A stretch of 64,000 nt of DNA from Symmetrospora coprosmae (lineage: Eukaryota > Basidiomycota > Cystobasidiomycetes > Symmetrosporaceae). The stretch spans positions 1-64,000 of the forward strand of contig VUYT01000015.1 of NCBI GenBank assembly GCA_008802785.1. The letters are read 5' to 3'. Both the position numbers and the translations under genes were made by a program. A model generated the notes under the pieces. That model had not been told where the DNA came from. It did not search any database and saw only the letters and a list, made by a program, of their open reading frames with translations. Positions 26,019 to 37,623 of this stretch are shown piece by piece (the first letter of the stretch is position 1; every line of letters starts with the position of its first letter).

Positions 26019-29000
26019 TCATAGCTCGACGAGCTCGACCCGCGAGTTTTCGCTGGCAATCTTGTCGAGGTACTCCTCGAGGAACGCCATTGCCTTGTCG
26101 GCCTTGTCCATCTTGCCCTCGACCGCCCGGCGGTCCTTCTCGCTCGCCTCGAGCGCAGCGCGGAACCGCTCCCGGAGGTCCCATCCGGCCATTCGCATCA
26201 CCTTGCGCGTCTCGCCTGCGATGCGCTCGCTCTCGACTGCGCTGAACTCGGCAGACACGAGCTGCGCGTGCAGCTTGCGCCCAATGTTGGCGGGGATGGC
26301 CCGGGGGAGATCGTGAATGATGTATGCGCCAAGTGCGAGAGCTGAAGCGGGTAGACAGCAATGAGCATCATGTTCAATCTAGAAAAGGAAGGGGGAGACT
26401 GGACTCACTCATGACTCCAGCGATCGGACCCGCCCATTTCCTGGCCGCCCGCGAGCCGAGCAGCTCGCACAAGCTCGTAATGGCTTCGATCACGCTCTTG
26501 ACGCCGACGACGCGCGTGCCAAACATGGTGATGGCACCTACCCCAAGGCTCGCCATGGACAGCGCAGAGCCCGCTTCGACCAGCGCCTTGCTGCCGATGT
26601 CGCCAGCCAGGGTGCTCTTTGGCGACATGAGCATGGAAGATCGGCCGAGGCGAAGAAGGCGGTCCATGTCGAGCAGGTCAAGGAACGACAGCTCGATCTC
26701 GCTCGTGGCTGCCGAGAACTTGACCAGCTGCCGCTCGGCCTCCGTCAGTGCAGAGGCGGAATGCTGGCTGCGCTTGCGCTTCTCGAGCGCCTGCCGCCTC
26801 TTGCTGAACATTGCCTTGTGGTTGAATATGCGCTGAGGCAGGGCAGACGCTGCGCCGGCTCCTGCTGTTGCGGTGCCTGCCGATGCGGACGGTCCAGCAC
26901 TGCTGGGAGCGGCGGCCGGCAGGAATTGCTTAGCGAGATCGCCAGTGACAGTCTCGACACCCTTGATCGTCTGCTGCTTGGCTTCCTCCTCGGCTGCCCA
27001 AATCTCGCACTCGACATGTTCGACCAAGCTTGCCTTGATCTCGCCCATCCAGTCCCACAAGCCAAGAACGCCCGGATACTCGGGCGTCTGCACTTTGCTG
27101 CCGATCGATGCGACCTGCTCGACGGCATTCTGCAGTAATTTCTTTGCGCTCGAACGGACGTGATCGAATGTCTCCTCTTCTTCCTTGCCCACAGCCTCCT
27201 CGACCAGCTCGCGCTCCTTGACGAGCTTCTCGTGCAACGGCTTGACCTGTGCCAAGCGGATCTCTGCCTCGTCAAATTCGCGTGCAGCGTGGATGAGGTT
27301 CTCCTCCGCGACGATTGAGAGGTCCGACAGGAGATTGAGTAGATAGTGCTTTGCGGGCGTGAGCTTGCTGATGCTCCGCTTGAGCAGCAAGAACGAGCGC
27401 AGGCTCTCCTCGAGGTGGACAAAGGCCGTGTCCTCGGCAGTCTCCTCGCCAATGGTTGCTTTGGCAATCTCGTCAATCACGTTGGCCGCCTCGACAAAGT
27501 GAACGAGCTCTTCGCGATTCTCCCACGTCTTTGGCGAGACCTTCTTGATCTGCTCGAGAATGTTCTTGCGCGCCTTCTCCTTGTTCCGCAGCGTCTCGAA
27601 CTTGTTCACGACGATGAAGATGTAGGCCTTCTCCATGCCCGCCGTGAAGAGGAAGTTCTTGCCGCTCTCGGTAAGGTACTCGGTGGCCGTCGCGACAAAG
27701 ACGACAACGTCGATCTCGGACTGGCGGGCAAACACAGCCGTCGTCTTGAGACTGTCGATGTTTAGCCCAGGCCCGTCTATGAGCGAGATGGACACGATAC
27801 CGTTCCGGATGAATGACTTGTTCGTCTTGGCCTCCTGCTCGGCAGGGATGGTGTGTTCGACGACGGCTTCGACGGTCGACGAGATGGGCGCACGACTGTC
27901 CTCGAGGTACACTTTGACGATGCCAAATCGCTGCTCCTCGTCCGTAGCAATCTCCTCCAGCTTGTCGAGGCCGAATCGCTCAAACGTCTCGCTCGAGGTA
28001 CGCTCGTACTTGGACAGGTTCTTTGCCAGGATGGCATGCACCTCCTCCTTGCCCTCATTGTGCGCCTGTGCATCGAGGACCTCACAGAAGACGGTTGTGA
28101 GGGGCTGCTGATCGGTGGGGAGGATGTCTCGGCGCAAGAGCGCGTTGACAAACGTCGATTTGCCGGCGTTGACGTCGCCGGTAACGAGAATGCGGGACTG
28201 ATTGTCCTTGACCCGTGCCTGGAGCGACGAGAGCTGTGACGAGGCGTGCTCGAATCGCTTGCTGAGCAGGCCAGCGATGGTGGCGTGCGACATGGACTCC
28301 ATCAAGTTGGCTGTCGCCGTCTGCCCGGGCGCACCGAGGCGGAGGTCGATGGCGAGCGGGTGGGAAGTCGATGCGGTTGCAGGTCCTGACGAGCTTGATG
28401 ATACGTGAGCACTGTGTGTGGGCGTCATCGTGCTGAAAGCCCGCTGGTGCTGCTTTGGGCGCATAGGGGTGGTGGGCGCGGAGGCTGGTCCGGCGGCAGC
28501 CTCGTCGCCGAAGAGACTGGCGGACCTGCGCAGGTCTCGCACGCCAGGCGCATGGAAAGCTGCCGCTGTGCTCTTTGTGCCCTCCCTCGTGTCGACAAAG
28601 CCGAGCTTGGTGGACGGGTAATGCATGGACCACTTTGAATCGTTGAAGCCGGAAAGGGAGGAAACAAACGCGGTGGTGTTCTCGATGGAGGACAGGAGTC
28701 TGCAGCGTGCGCATCGGATCCACAGCAAGCAAGCAAGCGACTGTCAGTCCCATTGTTTCTTCCTCTCTGTCGCAGCGTGTCGCTGGATGCTCGCGAATTC
28801 AGCCGGCCCTGCCCGGCGAGCGAGGGGCAGCGGCGCCTTGGAATCGCCTGAAGGGGGTGGGCTACACTCACGCATCCCGCTTGTATGCAAACTCGACAGC
28901 AGCCCCTTCGTGCTTGTTGCTGGTCGACGATGCCGCGTCGCTCATCGCTGTTGATGCACGACGGTTGCTGGTCGCTATCGCGGTCTCTGCCTCTGCCTCT

Positions 29001-29041
29001 GCAGCCGCGGCCGCCGCAGGGCCGGCGTAGATCTGTGCCAT
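26019..29041 (-). CDS. fzo1: Mitofusin, mitochondrial outer-membrane fusion GTPase
   Basis: Three exons (29041-28872, 28699-26409, 26341-26019) give 927 residues. Fzo1 is a dynamin-like GTPase that tethers and fuses mitochondrial outer membranes. The GTPase domain shows G1 GDVNAGKST, G3 SLIDGPGLNIDSLKT and G4 VVNKFETLRN. A heptad region (RSSAKKLLQNAVEQV onward) precedes two membrane segments around ALVEAGSALSMASLGVGAITMF and LGSRAARKWAGPIAGVM plus the exon-3 hydrophobic stretch LALGAYIIHDL; the C-terminus is a second heptad repeat (MDKADKAMAFLEEYLDKIAS). The N-terminal 150 residues are Ala/Ser/Thr-rich, variable sequence. Start is MAQIYAG; upstream sequence is not open. The neighbouring mdm38 also acts in mitochondrial morphology. 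Confidence 0.95.
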
Positions 29042-29502
29042 TGTCCCCCTTTGATATCCTGCTTCGGTTGGATAGCCTGAGTGCTATCTGGACGTGTATG
29101 ACCGCTGATTGTCTTCTGTCTGGATATGCTTTGATGACGACCTGTGCCGTTTCGGTGTTGTCGCTAAGGAGGAGGAGGAATGCCCGTCCCCGTTGGCCTG
29201 CGTGCGACCGATGGGCGGATTTCCAGGCGGCGGGTGGCGAGAGGCGAGCCGCGAGCAGAGACACCGTGACGAACCGGGACAACGCCTCCCTTCGCTCTCA
29301 TCCATGGCGGGATCTGTATAATATATAACAGCTGCTAGTCTCAGCATCGCTACAAGGTTCCGCTCGCGACTCTTCCACTGGCTTCAAGGGAAGGCCGCTC
29401 GTTCGTCTTCGTCCAGATCCGCACCGGTGCTCTCCACCCCCTCCCCTCACATAGCCGCTTGATCCGTCCCTTCTGCAGCAGCCCGCTCTCCCACATACCG
29501 AT
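29042..29502. promoter_or_regulatory. Divergent promoter region fzo1 / unknown acidic gene
   Basis: 461 bases between divergent start codons. A strong AT-rich TATA-like patch, TATAATATATA, lies at about 29317-29327, some 175 bases before the plus-strand ATG, and stands out in otherwise GC-rich sequence. No coding frame is convincing. Confidence 0.45.
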
Positions 29503-30426
29503 ATGGACTCGGAAGACTGGCAGGAAGCCGCCCTCACCTCGCGGCACTCGCACAACCGCTCGACCCGCGGCAACGGCTCCGGTGGCAAGGGCAAGAAGGG
29601 CGGCGCTGGCGGCGCCTTCGACGTGCGCAAGGCGCTGGGCACATACGAGCTGGCGTGTCCTGCTTTGGGAAAGCTTTCCGGAGCGAAGAGTCGCTCCGCC
29701 GCGAATGGAAACGGGAAGACGGGCTCCCTCCAGCTATTTGGCTTCTCGCAGGACGGCCTCGGTATCACAGGCGTGATGGAGCTGAGTCCCGCTCTGAACG
29801 GACAGGCGCGAGTCGTCCTTGCAGCAAGCAGAAAGAGCATAAAGGTCGTCCTTGACAACCTTGTGGCTGCCCAAGAGCCGGAAAGTGAGAGCGGGAGCGA
29901 AGGCGAAGGCGGGAGTAGCGACGAAAGCTCAAGCGAGGCTTCCGATGACGACGCGGAAGGCGAGAGCAATGTGGAGGATAGCGATGAAGAAGAGCAAGAC
30001 CGCTTCGCGAGGTTCGAAAAGAACTCGTTTCGCTCGCCAAAATTTTGGCTGCGCTGGCAGGCGGACCTGCCCACCGCGCCTGCAATAACGTCGTCTTCCG
30101 CGATTGCCAGCGCGCCTGAAGTGACGCCATCCTCTTCTGAGACGTCCTCGGAAGGGGTCGACGGCTCGTCGCTGGAATCGCTTGTCGGCGGGCTCAGTCT
30201 GGACGCTCCGAACGACGGTCCAAGAGCCACTCTCGTCGAAGAAGATACGGGCTATCTCGTCTTCGCTGGCAACGACTGCAAGAAGTTCTCCGCCACGATC
30301 AGCTGCCGCAGACTAGGCTGGAAGAACGTTGCCGTGACAGGCTGGAAGCTGAAAGGCGGCAAGGAGAGGGACGTCGAGCTGCAATGGCTGCGCACGCCGC
30401 AAGCTGGCGAAGAAGCGTTAGAATAG
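29503..30426 (+). CDS. Conserved-looking acidic protein of unknown function
   Basis: A single uninterrupted exon of 307 residues, unusual in this intron-rich neighbourhood. I do not recognise a family. It starts MDSEDWQEAALTSRHSHNRS, passes through a Gly/Lys-rich basic patch, then a folded-looking segment (LQLFGFSQDGLGITGVMELS, RVVLAASRKSIKVVLDNLV), an extended Glu/Ser/Asp-rich acidic run (about residues 125-170), a short basic/aromatic segment FRSPKFWLRWQADL, and a C-terminal domain with GYLVFAGNDCKKFSATISC and LGWKNVAVTGWKL. The basic-acidic-folded layout recalls nuclear or nucleolar proteins, which is inference only. The stop TAG is at 30424. Confidence 0.7.
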   Translation: MDSEDWQEAALTSRHSHNRSTRGNGSGGKGKKGGAGGAFDVRKALGTYELACPALGKLSGAKSRSAANGNGKTGSLQLFGFSQDGLGITGVMELSPALNGQARVVLAASRKSIKVVLDNLVAAQEPESESGSEGEGGSSDESSSEASDDDAEGESNVEDSDEEEQDRFARFEKNSFRSPKFWLRWQADLPTAPAITSSSAIASAPEVTPSSSETSSEGVDGSSLESLVGGLSLDAPNDGPRATLVEEDTGYLVFAGNDCKKFSATISCRRLGWKNVAVTGWKLKGGKERDVELQWLRTPQAGEEALE

Positions 30427-30494
30427 TTTGACTAGCTCATCGTGTGCGATCGCTGCCGTGTCATTCGTGTGCATGGCTGCGCAATCGGGCGAGA

Positions 30495-33400
30495 TCACCC
30501 ATCCATGGCCAATCGCGCTACGCTAGAGGCCAGTACTTTTTGAGTGTCGGCATCAGAGGAGTCTATTCCGCGGTCGTTCACCGACGAGATGTACGCCTCC
30601 TCGAGACGGCTGATGCCCCCGTCCACCCCATCGTCCTTTCCTATGTTCCCGCTCTTCGGCCCCCTGAAGCAGCCACGCCGCACTGCGAATCTAATGAGAC
30701 TGCGCCAGTAAGGGTCGCCGAAAAGGGTCTCCATGTGGCCTATGCAGATCATCAGCTCTTTCGCACGCGTTGTTGCCACGTTGAAACGCTTCGGATCGAA
30801 GATGAGGCCCCGATTACGCTTCCGGTCGTCCGGCACGAAACGATGCGAAGTGCGCACCGTCGAGACGATGATGATGCGGTTCTCGGCTCCCTGAAAGTCC
30901 GATTCCCGGCCGACGTTGACGTCCCCGAGGCCAAGTGCTCTTAGCGCGAGACGCACTTTCCAGACCTGCCGGATACAAGCGGTCAGGTCCCCGAATCGCT
31001 GCCTTCACAGCAAGCCAGATAGACAAACCTGCTCTCTAAAGGGCGAAATGACGCCGATGTCGGCTGGCTGGACGGTTCCGTGTGCTGGCTCGACCGTCCC
31101 ACTTGAGAACACCAGACTCTTGACCACCTCCACGACCTTTTCGACCTCTTTGTCGTTGTACCAGCTGGCACCCTCCTCGAACATCTCTTCGCTGCCTTCC
31201 GGGATGTTCCAAACCAGCAGAGGGATATCACGGCTTGTCAATTCTCGCCATTGCAGAAGCCGCGTGCTCTGCACCGCTTTCTCCGCACATGGCTCGAGAG
31301 TATCGTTATAGAACAGCGATGATGGCACCATTAGGAGCCCAGCATGAGAGCGGTAGTTGTTGGCGAGGTTGGCAAAGGGAGCCGACATGTCGGGGTGTAC
31401 TCCGTCATCGGTTGCTCCGTTGCTGCCTTGGCGTGACATCGCACTTGTACTCGACGTTCGCGACATTGATGTATCCTCGACTCGGGGGACAACAGCCAGA
31501 AGCCTGTTTGCCTTCGCCGAAGGCAAGTTGTGTCTTGCCCGTGGATGGTCCTTGTACAGCCGTCGCTCGAAAAGGCGCTGAAGCAGCGAGAGATCCAATT
31601 CGAGCGTCCGCGCTCCACAAGAAGTGATGAATGCCGATAGCTGGTGATGATCACCGCAAAGTACGAGTTGTGGCCAACGGCGAGTCGCGTGCTCTGGCTT
31701 TGCAAGGACTGAATCGCGATCCGGACAGACGACAGAAAGGGCCGATGCGATCTCTGGCTCGCTTGCCTGCGCCGCTTCGTCGATGACAAGGTAATCGAAG
31801 TGGTAACTGCGTGCGGCATAGTGCTGCCGGAAAGTTGTAGCTATCCGATGGTCTAGCAATGCGAGATGAGTGTTGGTGAGGCGGGCTGCGTACAGAACGC
31901 TGGCGTCCAGCACGCTCGTGACGACAACTTTGTATTGCAGCATTTCGCTGAATAGAGAGGTCATACTCAATGAGCTTGCAGCAGGCGAGCTGACCGACGT
32001 CGCCTCTTACACTCACCTAAAGTCCGGTAGGCCGAAACGATCGTCTTTGACGCGACACCAGGGGAGAAGCGTAGGTCTTACTTCGTCGAAGGGTCGGCTC
32101 TCATCGTTCAGGCGCAGCATCTGCTTCGGCCCCAAATGCGGGGCTAGGCGAAGAGCGAGTGTGTCGCTCGAGGGGTTGGACGCCCCGCAGAGCAGAATAT
32201 GCGCATCAGGCCAGGCCTTGAGGATTTGCAAGACACACTCTGTGACCGTCTTGGTCTTGCCAGTCCCCGGCGGGCCGTTGATGAGGAAGGGGATGCGTCT
32301 CCTTGCGTACACTATGCTCTGCACGGCTAGCTGTAAATCCCGAGCATCAGCGAGACGCAGCGTCTGTGACCTCGGAGTCGCCCCACAGCTGCACACCTTT
32401 TGCTCTTCGTTCAGATTCTCGTCCACCCACGTCATCTGGCGCGGCATCTTAGCATCAGGCGCCGGCAAAGGAGTGGTGTAGTCTAGCTGCGTCGGGAAGA
32501 GCCAGGCCTGCCCTATTGACCATTCCGGCGCAGAGTCCGGTTGCGATACCTTCTTGAGAAGAGTGGATATCGGTAACTGCCTTGCAAGGTAAGTGAGACC
32601 CTTGTGCGCGGCGAAGAACGGCCGGTCTGAAAAGCCACAGGCGCGGGCCAGGTATCAGCTTGACTTGTCTACAGGGCTCTTCCCTCTGCGGGTAAAAGGA
32701 AAAAGGCAATCTCACCTTGTGGACGGAAGCTGACATTGAAAAGCATGCTCTCCTGTCGAAGGGGAAGGCTGTCACACCGCAGTATGATGGTGGCTTGACC
32801 TCGGCGGACAGCCCAGCTTTGGGTCGCAGGGTAGCGTCGGCAGAACGAGTATGTGCATCAGACCAAAGCGACATGCGCGGAACCCCGCGAATCGATCTAC
32901 TCACACTGAAGCCACAAACTCGATGCCTTGCCAGGCCTTGAGTTCCGGTCTCAGTTGCCTAAGTAAGACTACATCGGACACGTCGAGCATGGGATAGCCC
33001 TCCCGAAGAGCCGGCACTTGCAGCTTGTACAGCTTTACAGGGCTCACGGAATGCTGTGGGCCTGTCCCGTTGGACGCAGTTGAGGCAGTGGAAGTCGATG
33101 CAGCGGGCGGAAGCTCATATTGAGTGAGCGGGACATTGTAGAGGTTTGCGCTATTGAGCTCCACCTTCCGTGCGCTGTGCTCGTTCACTTGGAGCTTGAC
33201 CAGCTTCGATGCGTACTTGGTATCTGGTGCCTCGTTGCTCGAGGCCGCGCCGGCAGCAGCGCCCTTTGCATCGTGCACACCGAGCTTCTCCAGCGGGCCC
33301 GAATAGCTGACGGCCTTCTCCGCCTGTCGTTCTGCCTTGTCAAAGGCGTCCAGAAGAGACTTTGGGTAGATATGCTCTGGATACGCCAGGATGTTCTGCT

Positions 33401-34007
33401 TGCGTGATCCGTCGTCTGGGAGGATCGTCTGCGAAGGTTGGCTGCTGTTAACGTACCGCAGCCACTGGGGAATGTAGACTGAGGCGAAGCGATCCATTCC
33501 ATCCTTGCTGACTTGCTGGTACGTTCCGCTATTCCCTTCCACCTCGAAGAAGGCGCCCGTTGCAGATCCAGCGTGAGCGAAAGCTCCGGATCCAGTGTCG
33601 AAAGTGGGGGAGTGGACGCTGGTCGGCGGTGTACGCGTTGCGTCAGAGAAGCCGGAGGCCGATGAGTCGAAGGGCGAGAAGCCAGCTTCCGGTGAGAATG
33701 CGGGCTTCGAGGACCCGGGCAGAGGCTGCTTCGCGGATGAGGGGGGAAAGTGCTCGGTCATGGAATGCACATGGGGTTGAGGCTGGGGAGGAACGAGGGG
33801 CTGAGACTGGGCAAGACTGGGCCCAACCGCAGCGGGCATAGGGAAAGGATGCGGCGTGGGCCACTGCGAGGGTGTGCTTGACTGCCATATGAGGGTTGAT
33901 CCGACATGGTGCTGGGCCGGAGCAGGTCCGACCTTGACGCCTCTGAGATAATCGCGATGCGAAACGCCCGCGGCAGCCGCGTAAGACGGTCCTGCAGGCT
34001 CACTCAT
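30495..34007 (-). CDS. MOV10/SDE3- or Upf1-like SF1 RNA helicase
   Basis: Six exons (34007-32905, 32816-32716, 32626-32397, 32330-32017, 31965-31029, 30965-30495) close to 1051 residues. The C-terminal half is a superfamily-1B helicase: motif I GPPGTGKTKTV, II VIDEAAQASEPE, III LCGDHHQL, IV NNYRSH, V RESDFQGAENRIIIVST and VI FNVATTRAKELMI. LNEEQKLAVQSIV precedes motif I as in MOV10/SDE3 helicases. The N-terminal 330 residues are Pro/Ser-rich and disordered, followed by a segment VVLLRQLRPELKAWQGIEFVAS like the MOV10 beta-barrel region. MOV10-type helicases act in RNA silencing and mRNA decay; without phylogeny I cannot separate it from a Sen1/Upf1 side branch. Start MSEPAGPSYAAAAG is the first ATG in the open frame. 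Confidence 0.85.
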
Positions 34008-34166
34008 GTCACTCTATAGAGCATTTGTCTGCACCTGGTGCGTAGAGGTCTTCTGATATGGTCAGGCAGGTGAGTGGGGTCCGACGAAGCGACCCCGTTC
34101 GACCGCGGACTCGGCGTCGCGGGCTGCAGGTTGTCGAGAGGCCAACCGGCGACACGGCTTCTCACC

Positions 34167-34886
34167 ATGTCGACGAGTCTCAGCAACGTTCTCGCGCACG
34201 TCAACACGACGTCCGAGTCTTTTGTGTCGGCGTACTACACCGCATGGGACAAGGACCGCAACACGCTCAAAAGCCTGTACACGCCCAACTCGCGCATCGT
34301 CTGGAACGGCAACCCAATCTCTGGGTCAGGCGAGATGGAGCAGTTCATCGAAAAGATGCCCGCGAGTCGGCACGATGTGCGTGCCTGGACTTCAGGCGCG
34401 AGGGCCCGGCAAAAGACACGCAGGCTGATTGTGGGCGCTTCTCCGAATATTCCGGGTGCCTCCGTCTTGCACATACGCGCAGATCCAGGCATTCGATTGT
34501 CATCCACTGCCAGGTTCGCGCTGAATAGGAAACTCTCGCGAGGGCGTGCCTCAGGCTTTGCGTCCTTGACACCGACTGACTCCGCCCTATACTCATGCCG
34601 AACTCGATGTGCCCTCTCAACAGGCTCGACAGAGGCCAACATGTCATCCATCATCATCTCCGTTAGCGGGACCCTTCAATCTTACAACGCATCTGAAGGC
34701 GAGCCTCTGCCTCCACCGCCTCGGCCAGCACCGGGTCAACCACGACAGCCGCGCCAGAAGGACGACACGGATATCGACCTGCTCCCTCGCCTATTCAGCC
34801 ACTCCTTCGTGCTCTGTCCAGATAGAGGCGCAGACGGGACTCTCAGCTACGTCGTGCAGAGCGAGACGTTTCGCTTTGTTGGGTGA
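34167..34886 (+). CDS. nxt1: mRNA export cofactor Nxt1/p15 (NTF2 fold)
   Basis: Exons 34167-34376, 34483-34513 and 34624-34886 give 167 residues. Nxt1/p15 pairs with Mex67/NXF1 in mRNA export through nuclear pores. The NTF2 fold is evident in SESFVSAYYTAWDKDRNTLK, SLYTPNSRIVWNGNPISG, then IQAFDCHPLPG encoded partly by a 31-base exon, and SSIIISVSGTLQSY. A loop rich in Pro/Arg/Gln (PLPPPPRPAPGQP) precedes FSHSFVLCPD and SYVVQSETFRFVG at the end. The 31-base middle exon is confirmed by frame and by the conserved VQAFDCHPLP joint. The 5' flank is only 159 bases from the divergent helicase start. Confidence 0.9.
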   Translation: MSTSLSNVLAHVNTTSESFVSAYYTAWDKDRNTLKSLYTPNSRIVWNGNPISGSGEMEQFIEKMPASRHDVRAWTSGARARQKTRRLIVGASPNIPGASVLHIRADPGIRLSSTARFALNRKLSRGRASGFASLTPTDSALYSCRTRCALSTGSTEANMSSIIISVSGTLQSYNASEGEPLPPPPRPAPGQPRQPRQKDDTDIDLLPRLFSHSFVLCPDRGADGTLSYVVQSETFRFVG

Positions 34887-35348
34887 TGCAGGACGCCGAA
34901 GGTTAGCAATGCTCAAACGCCTACCACTCCACAAGTGCGCGCTGGTGCTAAAGCTGACGTAGTTCGTGTCCACATAGATAGTTTACTTGCTACTGCAAAG
35001 CGCCAAGGCTTCATAAGAGTAGTACGCTATTCGCGTGACTTGTACTACAGGTGGGAGCCTCTGGCCAACGACGATACCTCGGCACAGAGACTGTGCCCAA
35101 GTCCACACCGCTACAGAAGTACAATCGATACAGAGTGTACCGACTCGCTAGGCGATCATGGATTACCTCGATATAGCTCGCACGGCCGGGCTCAGCGTAG
35201 TTATGGCGACAGTACTCATATTGTACGAGTGATGATGCGCTAAGTCGCACAATGCCACCACTTGCTGCCGAGGCTTGTTGCGTCTGTGGGCGGGTTATGA
35301 TGCGCGGCTCCCCGTGCCCGGGTCGTGGTGGTCTACAGGCTCTGTGAG
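34887..35348. other. Intergenic region between convergent genes
   Basis: 462 bases between the stops of nxt1 (+) and the WRAP53-like gene (-), more AT-rich than its surroundings. It should hold both 3' ends. No gene or repeat is seen. Confidence 0.5.
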
Positions 35349-37335
35349 CTAGGTCATTGACCAGATCTGCAGGCGCGAGGCTGAGGACTTGGCGGCGATG
35401 ACGTTATTTTCTTGACGCGGAGCTCCCTGAGTAACCGTTGGTATCTCGAGGTTGACTGGCACGACACTGCCAGCACTCGAGCCGTCCAACCCGCCTTCGC
35501 TCGACTGAGAGCTGGAGGAGCTGTCGTCGTCACTCTCGCCGCTTCCCGACGAACTCTCGTCCGAAGAAGATGCAAAGTTATTTTGGCGAGCACGGATCCG
35601 GCGAGACCCTGATGTTGTGAGCAGATACGGCAGGAAGGGATGCAGTGTCGCGGAGCTGATTGTGTCTGCAGAGTGGAGTCAGGTCAAATGGGGCCTGCCC
35701 GCAGTTTCAAAGGGCCGTCCCACCCTCACCATTGGCAAGCTTGTACGACTGGACTGCCTCGCTGCCTTCTGGGTCCAGCGTATCGAAGAAGTGTACAGTC
35801 CCGCTCTGATGGAGGCAGAGTGTCAGCCACGCCTGTCAGGATCACTGCAGACGAGTTTCTGCGCACCGTGTCGCCGGTCACGAGCCATTTGCCTGCTGCA
35901 TCGATATCAAACTGGATCCGCTGGTTTGTATTGCCCTTCCTGGCATGCTCGAGTACGACGCTATTGGTATTACGAACGTCCCACACGAGAATCGAGTTCG
36001 AGCACCGCGAGGTCGTGTACAGCAGCTCTGGGGCGGTCGGGTGGAATTTGACCTGCGTCACGCCCGACCCGCCCACATCGTGGTGCTTGCTCTTGAGCGA
36101 CCGAATCATGCGCGGCTCGCCGCCCGACGCGTCGTACAGGCAGATGCTGCGCGAGTACGAGCCGGCGGCCATGAGTCCGTCGTGCTCGGGCGATAGGGCA
36201 ATCGTAGAGATCATGCCTACAGCGACCGGACCGAGTCAGATTACGCTCCTGTACACCCAGTTGGACCCAGCTACCTCTTAGCAGCCTCACCTTTCTGGCC
36301 CTGCTTGCTGTTTCGCGATGGAGAGAGCTTGAAGCGGCGTCCGGTGCTGCCAGGATCGGCCACATTGAAGCATTCGATGGCGCTCTCAAAGCCACAGTAT
36401 AGCCTGTGCGATCGATATCAGCCAGCCAGATCAGCTGTGTGCTTTGAAGAGCACGACCGGACGCACTTCGTCCCGTCGAGGGAGAACTGCAGGCTCTGCG
36501 GCCCGATGAATCGCTCCTGATGATCGATGATGCTGTACGATGCGCGGATCTGCGAAGGGACCGCCTTGGCATCATACCTGCGAGTAATGACGATACGCGA
36601 GCCGTACCTTGCCAGTATTGCCGTCAACGAAGGCGACCGGAACGTCCCGGACGCTCCGCACAAAGCAGAACGTTTCTGGCCGATAAACGGACGCGAACGG
36701 GAACCATTCAATGCCCAGCAGAGCAGCTGGAGACTGGTCGGATGATAGGTAGGGTTGCAGTAGTGCGGGTTCGTCTATGCAAAAGGCGTCAGCTCGTCCG
36801 GCAGGTCGAGCTGGCATGGATGTAAGCGCCAGCTCACTCGAGCCTTGATCTGCAGGGACTTGCGCAGCGCTTTGAGGTACAACATTAGCCGCTAGATGCT
36901 CATTCAGCGAGGGTCTGCGCACGTCCTTGGTCCCGGGCAAGACTCGCTCACAATGGGAAGATCTTTGTCCGTCGGTCCTCCTCGTGCGTCAGAACGCATG
37001 AACCGTCTGGGCACCTACGGGTGTGGAAAGGGCAAGCAAGGGAGACGACTCTTCAGTGAGCGATGTCCCATGTACCGCATCTCATCGCTTACGCACCACT
37101 TTGCGCCTCTGAAGAAGTTGTCTGGCCGAGAAGAGGTGTCGGCGCCGGCGTAGGCGAGCTTGGCTGGAGGAGCAGCGAAAGAGAGTGCATAAGGGGTAGA
37201 TGCATCCGGTCCGAGTATTCCGGTCACAGTTTCTGCCGTGTCTTCCGTAGGAGCTGTCACGTTGCCCATGTCGGCCGTACCATCGGCTGCGGCTTCGTCC
37301 GCAGTGGGAGCGAGCTGTCCATCGAAGCTGTCCAT
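35349..37335 (-). CDS. WRAP53/TCAB1 (Swt21)-like WD40 protein
   Basis: Nine exons (37335-37097, 37014-36952, 36914-36838, 36774-36608, 36549-36467, 36403-36291, 36216-35867, 35805-35730, 35665-35349) sum to 494 residues. The order of motifs follows WRAP53: FFRGAKWCPDGSCVLTHEED, then IEWFPFASVYRPETFCFVRS, RDVPVAFVDGNTGKIRASY, SLQFSLDGTKLYCGFESAIE, GMISTIALSPEHDGLMAAGS, VTQVKFHPTAPELLYTTSRC, ILVWDVRN, NTNQRIQFDIDAAGKWLVTG, GTVHFFDTLD and TISSATLHPFLPYLLTTSGS. Human TCAB1 binds the CAB box of scaRNAs and telomerase RNA; yeast Swt21 has been linked to splicing. Which role holds here is unknown. An acidic Ser/Asp/Glu stretch precedes the last strand LQIWSMT. An ATG further upstream in the same frame is unlikely to be used. 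Confidence 0.88.
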
Positions 37336-37623
37336 GGAATCCCCGAGAAGCAGGCTGGCGGATTGCGCGAGTACTAATATGCTACTGACATCTGCGCTGC
37401 ATGGTCGTGTACGCGGGGCTGCTGTTGCGAGGAGGAACGGCAGAGCGCGGCAATGCAGGTGCGCATGCGCCGAAGACGAGACGCGTCTCTCTTGCTTCTG
37501 ACAATCTCGCATCGCACTCAGCAGCAAGCAGCACCAGCAGCTCCACACGCCAACACAGCGTAGATCGCAGAAGAGTCACACTGCCCTTGCTCATCAGTAT
37601 CGTGACGATATCTAAATAGCACA

